NCBI GenBank assembly: GCA_964609385.1
Contig: CAZSSM010000002.1
Span: 1-64,000 of the forward strand
Length of the DNA stretch: 64,000 nucleotides
Reading direction: 5' to 3'
From: CAZSSM01 sp964609385
GTDB lineage: Bacteria > Planctomycetota > Planctomycetia > Isosphaerales > Isosphaeraceae
Shown here: positions 9,903 to 18,324 of the stretch, one piece after another
How the letters are laid out: the number at the start of each line of letters is the position of its first letter
Position numbering within the stretch: the stretch's first letter is position 1
The notes under the pieces: model-generated
Databases searched by the model: none
Told to the model about the DNA's origin: nothing
What the model saw: the letters and a program-made list of their open reading frames with translations, nothing else
Program-made: the position numbers and the translations under genes

Positions 9903-10540
9903 GGTCGAACCTGGGGTGTAAGGGCCGCGTTGCCGCGCGATCCAGGGTCGAGGGGATTCTTTCTGCTCCCATCGGGAGGATCATCCCGGAGATTTCGACG
10001 CATGGGGACGGATCCCAAGGACGCCGTCGTCACCCTCGACTCGGGGGCCGACTCCTGGCCGCTGGTCATGGGGATCATTTCGGAATTGCATGACTGATCG
10101 CGCACATTTCATCTGGATCCAGCCTAACGGCCGGTCGGGGGCGCGAACAGCACGTGCCGAAACTTCACCAGACGGGTCGGGCCGGAGCAATCCGACGGCC
10201 TCAACAGGGCGGACCGGGCCGCCGTCGGGGGTGTCGGTCGTCTCGGGGCCGATTCGGGGGAGTCCGAGGGGGAATGTTCGGCGTCGTGAAGCACTGCCGA
10301 TCGGACCATACGATATCGGTTGGCCATAGCAGACAATGTCAGACGAAAAAGCGCGGGCATGTCCTCTGTTCCAACGAGCCGACGAAGATTATCGTTCGTT
10401 TCGGTGCGGTTCGGCTCGTTTCGGGGGTCCCAGCTCTTCGGCCTGCGTGTGGGATTGCGTATGATTTGTGACGGAAGGTTGTCGCGGAGCGGTCGGTCGG
10501 CCGTAAAACTCAGTGGTGCGGTGCGAGACGGGACGTTGGG
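9903..10540. other. 638-bp divergent intergenic region
   Basis: It separates the giant RTX-type gene (minus) from the first LRR gene (plus) and must hold promoters for both. No frame looks coding, and no clear sigma-70 boxes, hairpin or repeat were identified by eye. Confidence 0.5.
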
Positions 10541-11710
10541 ATGAACGGCCTGGGTCTAATCATGCGCGAGGACCATGACGGCTTCATCCGCGCGATCCTG
10601 GAGGAGCCGGAGGAGCCGGAGCACGCCCTAATCTATGCCGACTGGCTGGAGGAGCACCAGGAGACGGTCCGTGCCGAGCTGATCCGGATCCAGGTGGTCA
10701 AGGAGCAGTTGGAACGCGGACTGCCGCTGAACTTGTTGGGCGATCGGACCGGACCGTACATCGAGTTGTGTCGACGCCAGAGCGAGCTGGCCGAACGTGC
10801 CGGGCCGGTGGCGCGGTTGCCTGAAGACGCCGGCTATGAGTTCCGTGGGATCCCCGGCGGCCTGATCCGCTCGGTCGTCGTGCACGACCTCGACCAGTTC
10901 TGTCGCAACCCGGTCTGGCGCACCGTCTCCGAGCCGATCCGCGAGCTTTGCATCAGCGCCGCCTGTCGCGCTCGGTTCCGCCCCCAAGACCAGCAGCTCG
11001 GCACCCTGATCAGCCTGCCCGAGACGGCCTATCTGACCACGCTCCGGATCCGCGTCTGGATGGATCGCGAGCAACTCCGCGACCTGGCCCAGCGGAGCCT
11101 GCCGCGCCTGGAGCACCTGGACCTCCGTTGCCGGCTCTCCCCCCCGCATCTGACGGCCCTGATGGCGGCCGTCCGACGCGCCTGCCCTCGGCTCCGTGAG
11201 CTGACCCTCCGCGACTGTCAGATCGGTCCCCATCCCGGAGGGGCCCGCGTCCTGGCCCGCGAGGCGGCCGGCCTTCGGCTCCGGGCCCTCGACCTGGGCG
11301 CGAACCAATTGGGCGATGCGGGCCTCACCTCACTCGGACGCGCTGACTGGATCGATCGCCTGGTCCGGCTTCGACTGGACGACAACCGGATCGGCCACGC
11401 CGGCCTGAACGTGCTCTGCCGACGTCCGGCGACCGACTGGCAAGTGCTCGACCTCAGCGGCAACGACTTGGACGATCGCGCCGTGGCCCGCTTGATCGAC
11501 GCGCCGGGGCTCGGCCAACTCCGCGCCCTCATGCTGACCGACAACCGGATCGGCGAGGCCGGCGCCCGCCTGCTCTGCCAGTCCACCAACCTGCCCAAGC
11601 TCCAGTTCCTCGGACTGACCCGCGAGGCGATCAGCCTGGAGACCTGGCGCGCCCTGGAGCGCCGCTTCGAGATGATCGTCGACCGGCTCGACGACCCGGC
11701 CGACCCCTGA
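10541..11710 (+). CDS. TIGR02996 domain / leucine-rich-repeat protein (paralogue 1)
   Basis: A 389-aa protein. The TIGR02996 repeat-companion domain is at the N-terminus (about residues 8-55: HDGFIRAILEEPEEPEHALIYADWLEE, then RAELIRIQ). It is followed by ribonuclease-inhibitor-type leucine-rich repeats of about 28 residues (LRALDLGANQLGDAGL, LVRLRLDDNRIGHAGL, WQVLDLSGNDLDDRAV, LRALMLTDNRIGEAGA). The TIGR02996 domain is found mainly in planctomycetes beside repeat scaffolds and its role is unknown. LRRs suggest protein binding. No signal peptide or membrane span is seen. An alternative start is the ATG at 10562, directly before REDHDGF. It is the first of three tandem paralogues, with a 47-bp gap to the next. 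Confidence 0.85.
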   Translation: MNGLGLIMREDHDGFIRAILEEPEEPEHALIYADWLEEHQETVRAELIRIQVVKEQLERGLPLNLLGDRTGPYIELCRRQSELAERAGPVARLPEDAGYEFRGIPGGLIRSVVVHDLDQFCRNPVWRTVSEPIRELCISAACRARFRPQDQQLGTLISLPETAYLTTLRIRVWMDREQLRDLAQRSLPRLEHLDLRCRLSPPHLTALMAAVRRACPRLRELTLRDCQIGPHPGGARVLAREAAGLRLRALDLGANQLGDAGLTSLGRADWIDRLVRLRLDDNRIGHAGLNVLCRRPATDWQVLDLSGNDLDDRAVARLIDAPGLGQLRALMLTDNRIGEAGARLLCQSTNLPKLQFLGLTREAISLETWRALERRFEMIVDRLDDPADP

Positions 11711-11757
11711 GCGTTTGACGGCCTCCGACGGGCCCAGCAAGCCCCAAGGAACGATCG

Positions 11758-13101
11758 ATGGCCACGGCCGACGAACCCGACGCCCGGGCCGCTCCGTTGA
11801 CCCACCCCGGATTGGTCCGCGCGATCCTCGAGGAGCCCGACCTCGACGAGCACAGCCTGATCTACGCCGACTGGTTCGAGGAGCAGGGCGACCGGCCCCG
11901 CGCCGAGCTGATCCGGATCCAGGTCGCCAAGGAGCGGATCCTCCGACGGCTCGATCAGCTCCTCTACGGCCCCGATCGCCTCGACTGGCTGGCCCTGGAC
12001 CGCGACGAGTGTGCGCTGTTGGCCGAGCACAACGAGCGGCTCTGTGGTGAGGTTCCTGCCCCCAACCGCGCCATGGGCTGGACCTGGCACGACCACTTCG
12101 AAGGTGGCCTGGTCCGGACCGCGCGGATCCACAACCTCGAAGCCTTCGCGAACCGTCCCCCTTGGACGTTCGCCGATCAGCCCGTCCGCGCCTTACGGAT
12201 CGACGACTTCCCGTTCGCCATGGAGGACTTCCTGGGATGGTTCCCGGGCGGACGGGAGACGGATCGACCCGATCGGGAGCCGCTCCGCGCCGTCGAGGGA
12301 TTGGCCTTTGTCCGATCGCTCCGGATCCACCCCTTACTCCTCAACATCTTGCTGGTCCCGGATCATTGGGATCGGCTCACCCATCTGGAACTCACCTGGG
12401 GCCAAGGGATGCCGTCGGGCCTCAGAGGGATCATGTGGGGCTCGGGCGGTCTGGGCCGACGGAGCGAGCCGATCCTCAGGCAGCTCCGGAGCATTCGACT
12501 CCGTTGGGTCGGTCAGCATTCCCCACGTGATTCGGCCACATCGATGCTGAGAACCCTGACCCGGACGTCCATCTTCGATCAGGCGCCCTCGGTCGAGACG
12601 ATCGTGGTCGAATCGTTCCCCAATCTCACAGGCGCCACGATCGCCTCGTGTCCGTCGTGTCGCGTCGTCGGCATCATCGATGGGAGTCTCGACGACCAGG
12701 CGATCGCGCGGTTGACCGAAGGGTCGGCCCTGGCCGGCTTGGAGACCTTGAACCTGGCCTCGAACCAGATCGGCGATTTGGGCGCCGAGGCCTTGGCGGC
12801 CTCGCCGAACCTGGCCGGCTTGGTCCGGCTCGAACTGAGGGGGAATCGGATCGGCGATCGCGGCGCGCGGGCCTTGGCCCGATCACCCCATCTGGGACGC
12901 TTGGAGTATCTCGGCCTGGCACACAACCGGATCGAGCGGCTGGGTGCCGATGCTCTGGGCCGCGCGCCGGGGCTCGGACGGATCGTCGAGTTCGACCTGA
13001 GCCAGAATCCGGTGCCGATCCCGGTGCTCCGCGCCCTCCGGGAGCGGGTCGGTGACCGGGTCCGCTCGACCAGCCTGGGCCTGGGCGGCGATCGGCCTTG
13101 A
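11758..13101 (+). CDS. TIGR02996 domain / leucine-rich-repeat protein (paralogue 2)
   Basis: A 447-aa protein starting at the ATG with AAGGA 7 nt upstream. The TIGR02996 module spans about residues 18-65 (LVRAILEEPDLDEHSLIYADWFEEQGDRP followed by RAELIRIQ). The middle region has irregular LRR-like segments. Clear repeats appear in the C-terminal third (LETLNLASNQIGDLGA, LVRLELRGNRIGDRGA, LEYLGLAHNRIERLGA). The repeat count is lower than in the third paralogue and the central part is divergent, so repeat loss or decay in the middle is possible. It is most likely cytoplasmic. It sits in the same operon-like run as its neighbours and probably arose by tandem duplication. Confidence 0.85.
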   Translation: MATADEPDARAAPLTHPGLVRAILEEPDLDEHSLIYADWFEEQGDRPRAELIRIQVAKERILRRLDQLLYGPDRLDWLALDRDECALLAEHNERLCGEVPAPNRAMGWTWHDHFEGGLVRTARIHNLEAFANRPPWTFADQPVRALRIDDFPFAMEDFLGWFPGGRETDRPDREPLRAVEGLAFVRSLRIHPLLLNILLVPDHWDRLTHLELTWGQGMPSGLRGIMWGSGGLGRRSEPILRQLRSIRLRWVGQHSPRDSATSMLRTLTRTSIFDQAPSVETIVVESFPNLTGATIASCPSCRVVGIIDGSLDDQAIARLTEGSALAGLETLNLASNQIGDLGAEALAASPNLAGLVRLELRGNRIGDRGARALARSPHLGRLEYLGLAHNRIERLGADALGRAPGLGRIVEFDLSQNPVPIPVLRALRERVGDRVRSTSLGLGGDRP

Positions 13102-13149
13102 ACCGTCGTGTCGCCTCGTGACGAGCCGCGACGCTCTCGGGCGTGGTCG

Positions 13150-13170
13150 GGCCCTCGACGTCGGAGGGCC
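13150..13170. other. Intergenic hairpin between LRR paralogues 2 and 3
   Basis: A perfect inverted repeat GGCCCTC / GAGGGCC with a 7-nt spacer lies inside the 127-bp gap between the two LRR genes. There is no T-run after it, so an intrinsic terminator is unlikely. It could attenuate expression or stabilise the upstream mRNA end. Confidence 0.45.
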
Positions 13171-13228
13171 GGCCGTCTACCCTCGACAGCGTCAACCCTG
13201 GAGATCAACCGGGAGGGAGGAGGAGGCC

Positions 13229-14617
13229 ATGATCGCGGACGAGCTGGCCGGGTTCCATCGGGCGATCCTGGAGGAGCCCGAGCAGGAAGAGCACTGGCTG
13301 ATCATGGCCGACTGGTTGGACGAGCGTGGCGATTCGGATCGCGCTGAGTTCGTCCGGATCCTGGTCGCCCTGGAGCACCTGGAGCGCGACCTGGGCCGGT
13401 TCGCGCGGGCCGTCGAGCCGACCTTCGTCGACCTGGCCCAGGACCGCCAGCGGCTCTTGCGGGAGTCGGGGTCGCGCTGGGAGTTGGAGCTGCCCTCGCG
13501 GCGCGCGGCTCGGGAGGCCTGGCGGTTCCGCGAGCCCTTCGGGAGCCGGCTGGTCCGACCCGTCGAGGTGATCCGCCTGGAGAAGTTCCTCAAGCACTCC
13601 CCCTGGCGCGTCGGTGGCGAGCCGGTCCGTTCCTTGGCGTTCCCCTCGTCGTGTCCGCTGCCGATCCTGAACGTCCGACGGCTGACCGAGTTGGAGGAGG
13701 CGGCGTTCCTGACCGAGGTCCGGTTCGAGGGCGACGTCCAGCCCGGGGTGGAGGCCCTGCGCGAGCTGCTCGGATCGCCCAGGCTGACTCGGGTCCGGAC
13801 CGTGGCGGTCAACCTACAGACCTTCCCGTTGCCGGCGGTCTATGCGCTGCTCCGGGCGCGGAGCCAGCCTCAGTGGACCGCCCTGGAACTCAAGCACGAC
13901 CGGCTCAGCCGCCCTGAGATCGACGAGTTGGCCCGCGCCGTCTCGTGGGCGAACCTCGAGACCCTCGACCTGCACGGCAACCGGCTCGACGACGCCTGCA
14001 TCGCCGCGCTCTTCGGGGCCCAACCCGACTGGAGGCTCCGTCGGCTGGCCCTGGGAGGCAACCGGCTCGGCCGCGCCGGCGTCGAGGTGCTGGCCGAGGC
14101 CGACGCGCTGGAGCGGATCGTCACGCTCGACCTGTCCAACAACCGGCTCGGGCCCGACGGCGTCGCGGCGCTGGTCGACGCCCCGGTCCGGGCCGACCTC
14201 CGCGCCCTGGACCTGGGCGGCAACCGGATCGGCGACGAGGCCGTGCTTGCCCTGGCCGACGCCGAGCCTTGGGAGCAGCTCGGCCTGCTCAACCTCAGCG
14301 GCAACCGCCTCGGCGACGCGGGCGTCGAGGGCTTGGCCAACGCGCCCGGCCTGGCCACGCTCCACGCGCTGTACCTGGACCGCAACCGGATCGGCAGCCG
14401 AGGCGCCGAGGCCTTGGCCGAATCGCCGATCCTAGCCGACCTTCGCGAGCTGACCCTCTCGGACAACCGGATCGACGACCTCGGCGCCCACGCCCTGGCC
14501 GAGTCGCCCCACCTCGACGTGGTCCGGTTCCTCGACCTCGGCGAGAACCCCATCGGGCCGGCCGGGGCCGCCGCCCTCACCCGACGCTTCGGCAACCGCG
14601 TCAGCCTCGACGCCTGA
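13229..14617 (+). CDS. TIGR02996 domain / leucine-rich-repeat protein (paralogue 3)
   Basis: A 462-aa protein. The ATG at 13229 is chosen over upstream in-frame codons because GGGAGGAGGAGG directly precedes it and the protein then begins, like its paralogues, right before the TIGR02996 module (FHRAILEEPEQEEHWLIMADWLDERGDS, RAEFVRILVAL). At least eight regular LRR units fill residues about 230-455, each reading L-x-x-L-D-L-x-x-N-R-L/I-G-x-x-G with alanine-rich ends. This is the most regular of the three paralogues. The function is unknown. Repeat regularity suggests recent unit duplication or selection on the scaffold surface. Confidence 0.88.
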   Translation: MIADELAGFHRAILEEPEQEEHWLIMADWLDERGDSDRAEFVRILVALEHLERDLGRFARAVEPTFVDLAQDRQRLLRESGSRWELELPSRRAAREAWRFREPFGSRLVRPVEVIRLEKFLKHSPWRVGGEPVRSLAFPSSCPLPILNVRRLTELEEAAFLTEVRFEGDVQPGVEALRELLGSPRLTRVRTVAVNLQTFPLPAVYALLRARSQPQWTALELKHDRLSRPEIDELARAVSWANLETLDLHGNRLDDACIAALFGAQPDWRLRRLALGGNRLGRAGVEVLAEADALERIVTLDLSNNRLGPDGVAALVDAPVRADLRALDLGGNRIGDEAVLALADAEPWEQLGLLNLSGNRLGDAGVEGLANAPGLATLHALYLDRNRIGSRGAEALAESPILADLRELTLSDNRIDDLGAHALAESPHLDVVRFLDLGENPIGPAGAAALTRRFGNRVSLDA

Positions 14618-14645
14618 GCGGCCCGGCCCCCGGCGCCGCTCAGGC

Positions 14646-14669
14646 CAGGCCAGGATCCGATCAGAACGG
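14646..14669. repeat. Left copy of direct repeat flanking the SUKH gene
   Basis: CAGGCCAGGAT-CCG-ATCAGAACGG, matched at 15204-15226 by CAGGCCAGGAT-TA-ATCAGAACGG in the same orientation. The two copies bracket the lower-GC SUKH gene exactly, as expected for an inserted cassette or a recombination footprint. Confidence 0.6.
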
Positions 14670-14686
14670 CTTACAGAAAGCCTGGT

Positions 14687-15181
14687 TTGATCGTTGAGAT
14701 TTATCGCCGATGGAGAGACGGTGTGATAGAGATTGACTTGCCGATTCAACAGTTTAACAGAAGCGGCGAAGATGTGTATTGGTAAGGCAAGATATCGAAG
14801 AGATCGATTGAGAAGCTGGAGTTGCTGTTGGGTACCCGACTCCCGACTTCGTTCAAGAGTTTCCTAGCGAAGTATGGCGGCGGAGGCATCGTGGAAGAAG
14901 AAGTGTCTGGTATCGAAGCAGACGACCCTCCACTTAAACACAGAGGGACCGTCTACAATGACACGTTGCTTTGTCGCGAAGAGTATGCTTCGCCAAAGCA
15001 CCTGATCGGAGTCTACTTAGGTGACGATGACGTGGTGTGGTGTCTGGACGCAAGAGAGCTTGTCGATGACGAATATCCGGTTGTGTCGTTTGATGTCTTT
15101 TCTAAGAAAACAATACCGCTTGCACCTAGTTTTGCCGAATTCTTGGCGGAATATCTCAGGTTGAGAATTTCTCGTGCTTGA
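14687..15181 (+). pseudogene. SMI1/KNR4 (SUKH-type) immunity-like protein, interrupted by an in-frame TAA
   Basis: The intact part (14786-15181) encodes a SUKH-1/SMI1-KNR4 domain. It has the IEKLELLLGTRLPTSFKSFL motif, then KYGGGG, and later VWCLDARE and SFAEFLAEYL. This layout resembles YobK-type antitoxins. The same frame continues upstream from a possible GTG at 14723 or TTG at 14687 through a protein-like segment ending EDVYW. TAA at 14783-14785 then interrupts it, exactly where the family continues into the K-I-S ... I-E-K-L-E segment. A single base change would restore one frame. Codon use is less GC-rich than in the neighbouring genes, and the gene is flanked by direct repeats, consistent with transfer. 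SUKH proteins neutralise toxins in polymorphic toxin systems, but no toxin gene is visible nearby. A shorter product from the TTG at 14822 remains possible. Confidence 0.65.
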
Positions 15182-15203
15182 CCTCATTTTATCTTCTGCT
15201 GAG

Positions 15204-15226
15204 CAGGCCAGGATTAATCAGAACGG
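15204..15226. repeat. Right copy of direct repeat flanking the SUKH gene
   Basis: Near-identical to 14646-14669 with one gap and two or three changes, in the same orientation, starting 22 bp after the SUKH stop codon. Confidence 0.6.
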
Positions 15227-15273
15227 ATCACGAGACGAAATCAGCGGTTCGTCCGTCTTTCCGATTGCCGAGG

Positions 15274-15457
15274 GCTGGGGTGACTTGGGGACTGTGAGTG
15301 CAGAGAGCAGCCCCAGGGCCGATCCGGGTGAGTCGGCCGTTCCGGCGATGGATGGGTCATCTCGAGACCACATTCCCGGGATCTGCTCCGCGTTGCGTCG
15401 CAGTCCCAGCCACCCAAGCACGGTGTCGAGTGAGAAGAGGCCAAGGCCAACACCAAA
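15274..15457 (+). repeat. 184-bp interspersed repeat, copy B
   Basis: The plus-strand match of 2417-2600 (minus strand). The conserved core is 15311-15339. The far end (GGCCAAGGCCAACACCAAA at 15439-15457) also aligns. There is no coding frame. It lies next to the SUKH direct repeat. Confidence 0.65.
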
Positions 15458-15495
15458 TCGGTCTCTTGAGCCAATGTGATTTGATGCGGATACGA

Positions 15496-15717
15496 TCAAT
15501 GTTCGCCGATGGATCCGGTCGCGTCGTCTCGGTCATCGTGGTCGCGTCCCGGTCCGAGGTCGGTGGGCAGGACGTGGGGGCCGTAGCCGTGGACCTGGTG
15601 GGCGCCGTGGATCGCCCATCGACGTCGGGGACGCGTGGAGCCGGCGGGATTGGTCTGCGGGGCATCGATCCGGAAGCGGCTTCGGCCCGTTGCGGGACCT
15701 GGGCGTCGGGAGAACAT
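15496..15717 (-). CDS. Short hypothetical protein
   Basis: A 73-aa frame whose third codon positions are mostly G/C and whose ATG is preceded by AAGGAT with suitable spacing, so it may be real. The sequence is rich in Arg, Pro and Gly, with an acidic-histidine tail (GRDHDDRDDATGSIGEH). It lies 82 bp downstream of the lipoprotein gene on the same strand. No family is recognised. It could equally be the remnant of a longer gene. Confidence 0.35.
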   Translation of the reverse strand: MFSRRPGPATGRSRFRIDAPQTNPAGSTRPRRRWAIHGAHQVHGYGPHVLPTDLGPGRDHDDRDDATGSIGEH

Positions 15718-15799
15718 AGGCGCATCCTTGCGTCGAAGCGGCGGTTGTTGGGAGGACGATCGGCCTCGGGCGCACGACCGGAGTCGGGTCGAGACCCGT

Positions 15800-16822
15800 T
15801 CAATCTTGGACCTCGTTCAAGACCGGCGGCGCGACCGGCTCGAGCCCTTCGGGCACGTCGAAGCCGATCTGTTCGATCGGGTGTATCGCCTCGTCGGCGG
15901 TCGGGCCGGCCGCCCAAACGCGAAGCAGCAGGACCTTCTGGAGCGGGCGGCCGTCCTGTGGGTCGGGTCCGCTCAAGAGGAACGCGCCGACCGAGTCGTC
16001 GGGGCGGTCGGGCGTCGTCCCGAGCACCAAGGTCTGGTCGGGGCCGAGCTGGACCTTCATGTTCAGGTGGTCCAGCGGGAGCCGGCGCTGACCTCGGTTG
16101 ATGGTGAAGTTCTCTTTCATGAACGGGTGTTTGCGGGCGTCCGCGCCGAACTCGTCGCGGACCGGCCCGTGGAGGATCTCGGGAATGATGCTCAGGCGGA
16201 CCCCGCCGCGCGGATCGTACTCGCCGCGGAACTGGAGCCGCCCTTGAACGTCGTGGTAGACCGGAGCCTCGGGCGTCTCGGGAACTTCGATGCCGAACGT
16301 GCCCGACTCCGACAGTGATGGGGCGACGTTGACGTCATCGCCTGAGGTCGCCGTTCGGATCTGGGCCGCATCGATCTGCGACCGGATCACATTGATGGCT
16401 GGGTCGCCAGCGATCTGATGATATTCGATGGGGTCGACCCGATGCGGCGGCGGAGCGTGGAGGATCTCGTCGACCTCGGCGGGCAGGTCGCCGGTGATCA
16501 CGCCGACCCGGATCCCCTCAGCGCGGAGTTGATGGGCCAGGGTCGGATCATCGAGCACCGAGAGGCCCTCGTCGGCGGACGCCCAGAGCGTCACGCCCAG
16601 CGCCTCGTTGTCCTGGGGACGCGCTAGCGTGGCCATCCAATAATGACAACGCTTGGGACGGAGGAATCGGCCGTAGCTCCGGTTGCCGATCCGGATCGGG
16701 CCGTCTCCCAGCTCCGAGTTGGGCACGCGGACGACCTGGTGTAGTACGCAGCCGGTCGCCGTCCCCACGATCGCTGCGGCCGCGCCGCTCAGGCCGATCC
16801 GCAACCAGGATCGTCGCTTCAT
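15800..16822 (-). CDS. Hypothetical exported protein, possible lipoprotein
   Basis: A 340-aa protein. The ATG at 16822 is chosen for its AAAGGA box 8 nt upstream and because it begins a normal export signal: KRRSWLRIGLSGAAAAIVGT then ATGC, a lipobox-like end with Cys near residue 25. The mature part begins around HQVVRVPNS and contains no family I recognise. Features are a segment RVGVITGDLPAEVDEIL and a C-terminal half rich in beta-type sequence (LRLSIIPEIL, MKVQLGPDQTLVLGT, KVLLLRVW). It is probably anchored on the periplasmic side of a membrane. The gene stands apart from its neighbours, with the FGE-like remnant upstream on the opposite strand. Confidence 0.7.
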   Translation of the reverse strand: MKRRSWLRIGLSGAAAAIVGTATGCVLHQVVRVPNSELGDGPIRIGNRSYGRFLRPKRCHYWMATLARPQDNEALGVTLWASADEGLSVLDDPTLAHQLRAEGIRVGVITGDLPAEVDEILHAPPPHRVDPIEYHQIAGDPAINVIRSQIDAAQIRTATSGDDVNVAPSLSESGTFGIEVPETPEAPVYHDVQGRLQFRGEYDPRGGVRLSIIPEILHGPVRDEFGADARKHPFMKENFTINRGQRRLPLDHLNMKVQLGPDQTLVLGTTPDRPDDSVGAFLLSGPDPQDGRPLQKVLLLRVWAAGPTADEAIHPIEQIGFDVPEGLEPVAPPVLNEVQD

Positions 16823-17084
16823 GCGCGGAGTCCTTTCCGCTTGGCTTGTCCGCTCGGATCGGGTCTTCCCACCCGGGGCATCCCTGCCCCTTCGACGACG
16901 ACGCGGACGTCCCTCCGCCCTCCGACGCCCGGGAGCCCCGGACAGCGTGCGCCTTCGCCGTGTTGGCCGCGTCCTAAGCCTTCCGCGACGGGTCGTCAAT
17001 CGCAACTCGCCCCGAGCCTCCGACGCATTGACTGTGTCCATGATCGTCGAGCGGCCCGACCTGGGCCGTCGTGTACCGGTCGGG

Positions 17085-17535
17085 AACGATCGGCTGACCG
17101 AGCGTGATCGTTCGAAAGGGGTGCTTCCTCGAGACTGTGAGTATCGCTTACCGACGGAAGCGCAGTGGGAGTATGCCTGCCGCGCAGGGACTGGGGCCGG
17201 TCCTGCTTCGCGACGAGCGAATCGGATCTGGATGCTTATGCCTGGTTCTTGGACAATAGCAGGATCAAATATTATAACATACATTATAAAATTTGGGAGA
17301 TTTGTAATGTTCATGGGTCGCCTAGGGATGGCGCCGGGATCATTGGCCCGATCGCCTACCTGGAGGGGCCGATCCGAAGCCGGCGTCCCCGACCTCGGAC
17401 CGAGTGCTCCGGGGCGGTAGCTGGGCGTACAGCCCCCGGGAGTACCGCGCGGCGTATCGGAGCAACGGGGCGCCGGGGAGTCGGCACACCGATGTCGGTT
17501 TTCGGCCATTTATATTTAATGTAATATCTTCATAA
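17085..17535 (+). pseudogene. Decayed formylglycine-generating-enzyme (FGE/SUMF1)-like gene
   Basis: Three pieces of the FGE-sulfatase fold lie in order but in three different frames. Frame 1 (about 17085-17195) reads LTERDRSKG and then CEYRLPTEAQWEYACRAG, the family hallmark. Frame 2 (about 17222-17320) reads LDAYAWFLDN, matching the L-x-x-Y-A-W-F-x-x-N-S segment. Frame 3 (17398-17535) reads RVLRGGSWAYS, then AAYRSN, HTDVGFRPF, the conserved C-terminal signature. The central GNVWEW region and the N-terminal half are missing. An A/T-rich tract (about 17262-17302) sits inside. At least two frameshifts plus deletions make this a pseudogene. Intact relatives either convert Cys to formylglycine in sulfatases or act as generic SUMF domains. 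Confidence 0.75.
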
Positions 17536-17742
17536 GAAGTGTTGATTTTTGAAAAGTCATCTCTTTGCCAGAGGCCGAAGATTTGACCTTGGGAGCTTTC
17601 TTGACCGGCTCTTCGAGGCGCGGAGGTGCACTCGAAATTTCTCATCGTTTTGGGATGAGCCCGTCCGAGCGTTGTCATAGAGGGTGAACGACGACGTGAT
17701 TGACTCGCCCTTGAGACTTGGTGGCGGAACCTCGGAGGTCGG

Positions 17743-18324
17743 GTGCGGATGGACCCGGACGAACTCGGCACGCTGCTCGATCGACATGGCGCGGCCCTGA
17801 CGCTTTACGCTCGGCAGTGGCTCGACCGCTCCGATGCGCCCGAGGACATCGTCCAGGAGGCTTTCATCAAGCTCGCCGCCCAGCGTCCAACGCCCGATCG
17901 GCCTGTGCCTTGGCTGTTCCGGGTCGTCCGCCACGATGCAATCAACGCCGCTAAACGGGCCCGGCGCCGACGGGCCCACGAGCAACGCGCTGGGCTCGAT
18001 GCGGCCTCATGGTTCGAGACCGACCCGGTTTCGAACCGGGGTCCCTCGGCCATCGACGCCGAGTCGGCCACCGAGGCCCTACGCGGTCTGCCGCTCGATC
18101 AGCGTGAGGTGATCGTCGCCCACCTCTGGGGCGGGCTCCGGTTCGCCGAGATCGCCGCGCTCCGAGACGCCTCGACCAGCCAAACGCATCGTCTCTACCA
18201 GGCCGGGCTCGACCGGCTCCGCCAACACTTGGGGGTCCCATGTCCCGACCGCGCGACCCGAACGACCGCCACGTCGACGACGTCCTCGGACGCCTCGACG
18301 ACGTTCCCGAAACCGATCCGCTGA
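17743..18324 (+). CDS. ECF-type RNA polymerase sigma factor
   Basis: A 193-aa protein from a GTG at 17743 (ATG at 17749 is equally possible, GGAGG at about 17731). Region 2 is at residues about 10-80: YARQWLDRSDAPEDIVQEAFIKL, with WLFRVVRHDAINAAKRARRR. Region 4 is at about 115-170: LRGLPLDQREVIVAHLWGGLRFAEIAALRDAST and LYQAGLDRLRQHL. This arrangement is typical of ECF sigma factors that direct polymerase to a small regulon. The final 30 residues are Thr/Ser-rich and overlap the next gene by 85 nt. It is the first gene of a four-gene run with a membrane protein, a secreted protein and a DUF1559 protein, and its partner at 18240 is likely its regulator. Confidence 0.9.
   Translation: MRMDPDELGTLLDRHGAALTLYARQWLDRSDAPEDIVQEAFIKLAAQRPTPDRPVPWLFRVVRHDAINAAKRARRRRAHEQRAGLDAASWFETDPVSNRGPSAIDAESATEALRGLPLDQREVIVAHLWGGLRFAEIAALRDASTSQTHRLYQAGLDRLRQHLGVPCPDRATRTTATSTTSSDASTTFPKPIR

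Noticed and set aside
15175..15470. Short frames across repeat copy B (about 100 codons on each strand)
   Set aside because: They fall within the dispersed repeat, have no counterpart in copy A and lack ribosome sites.
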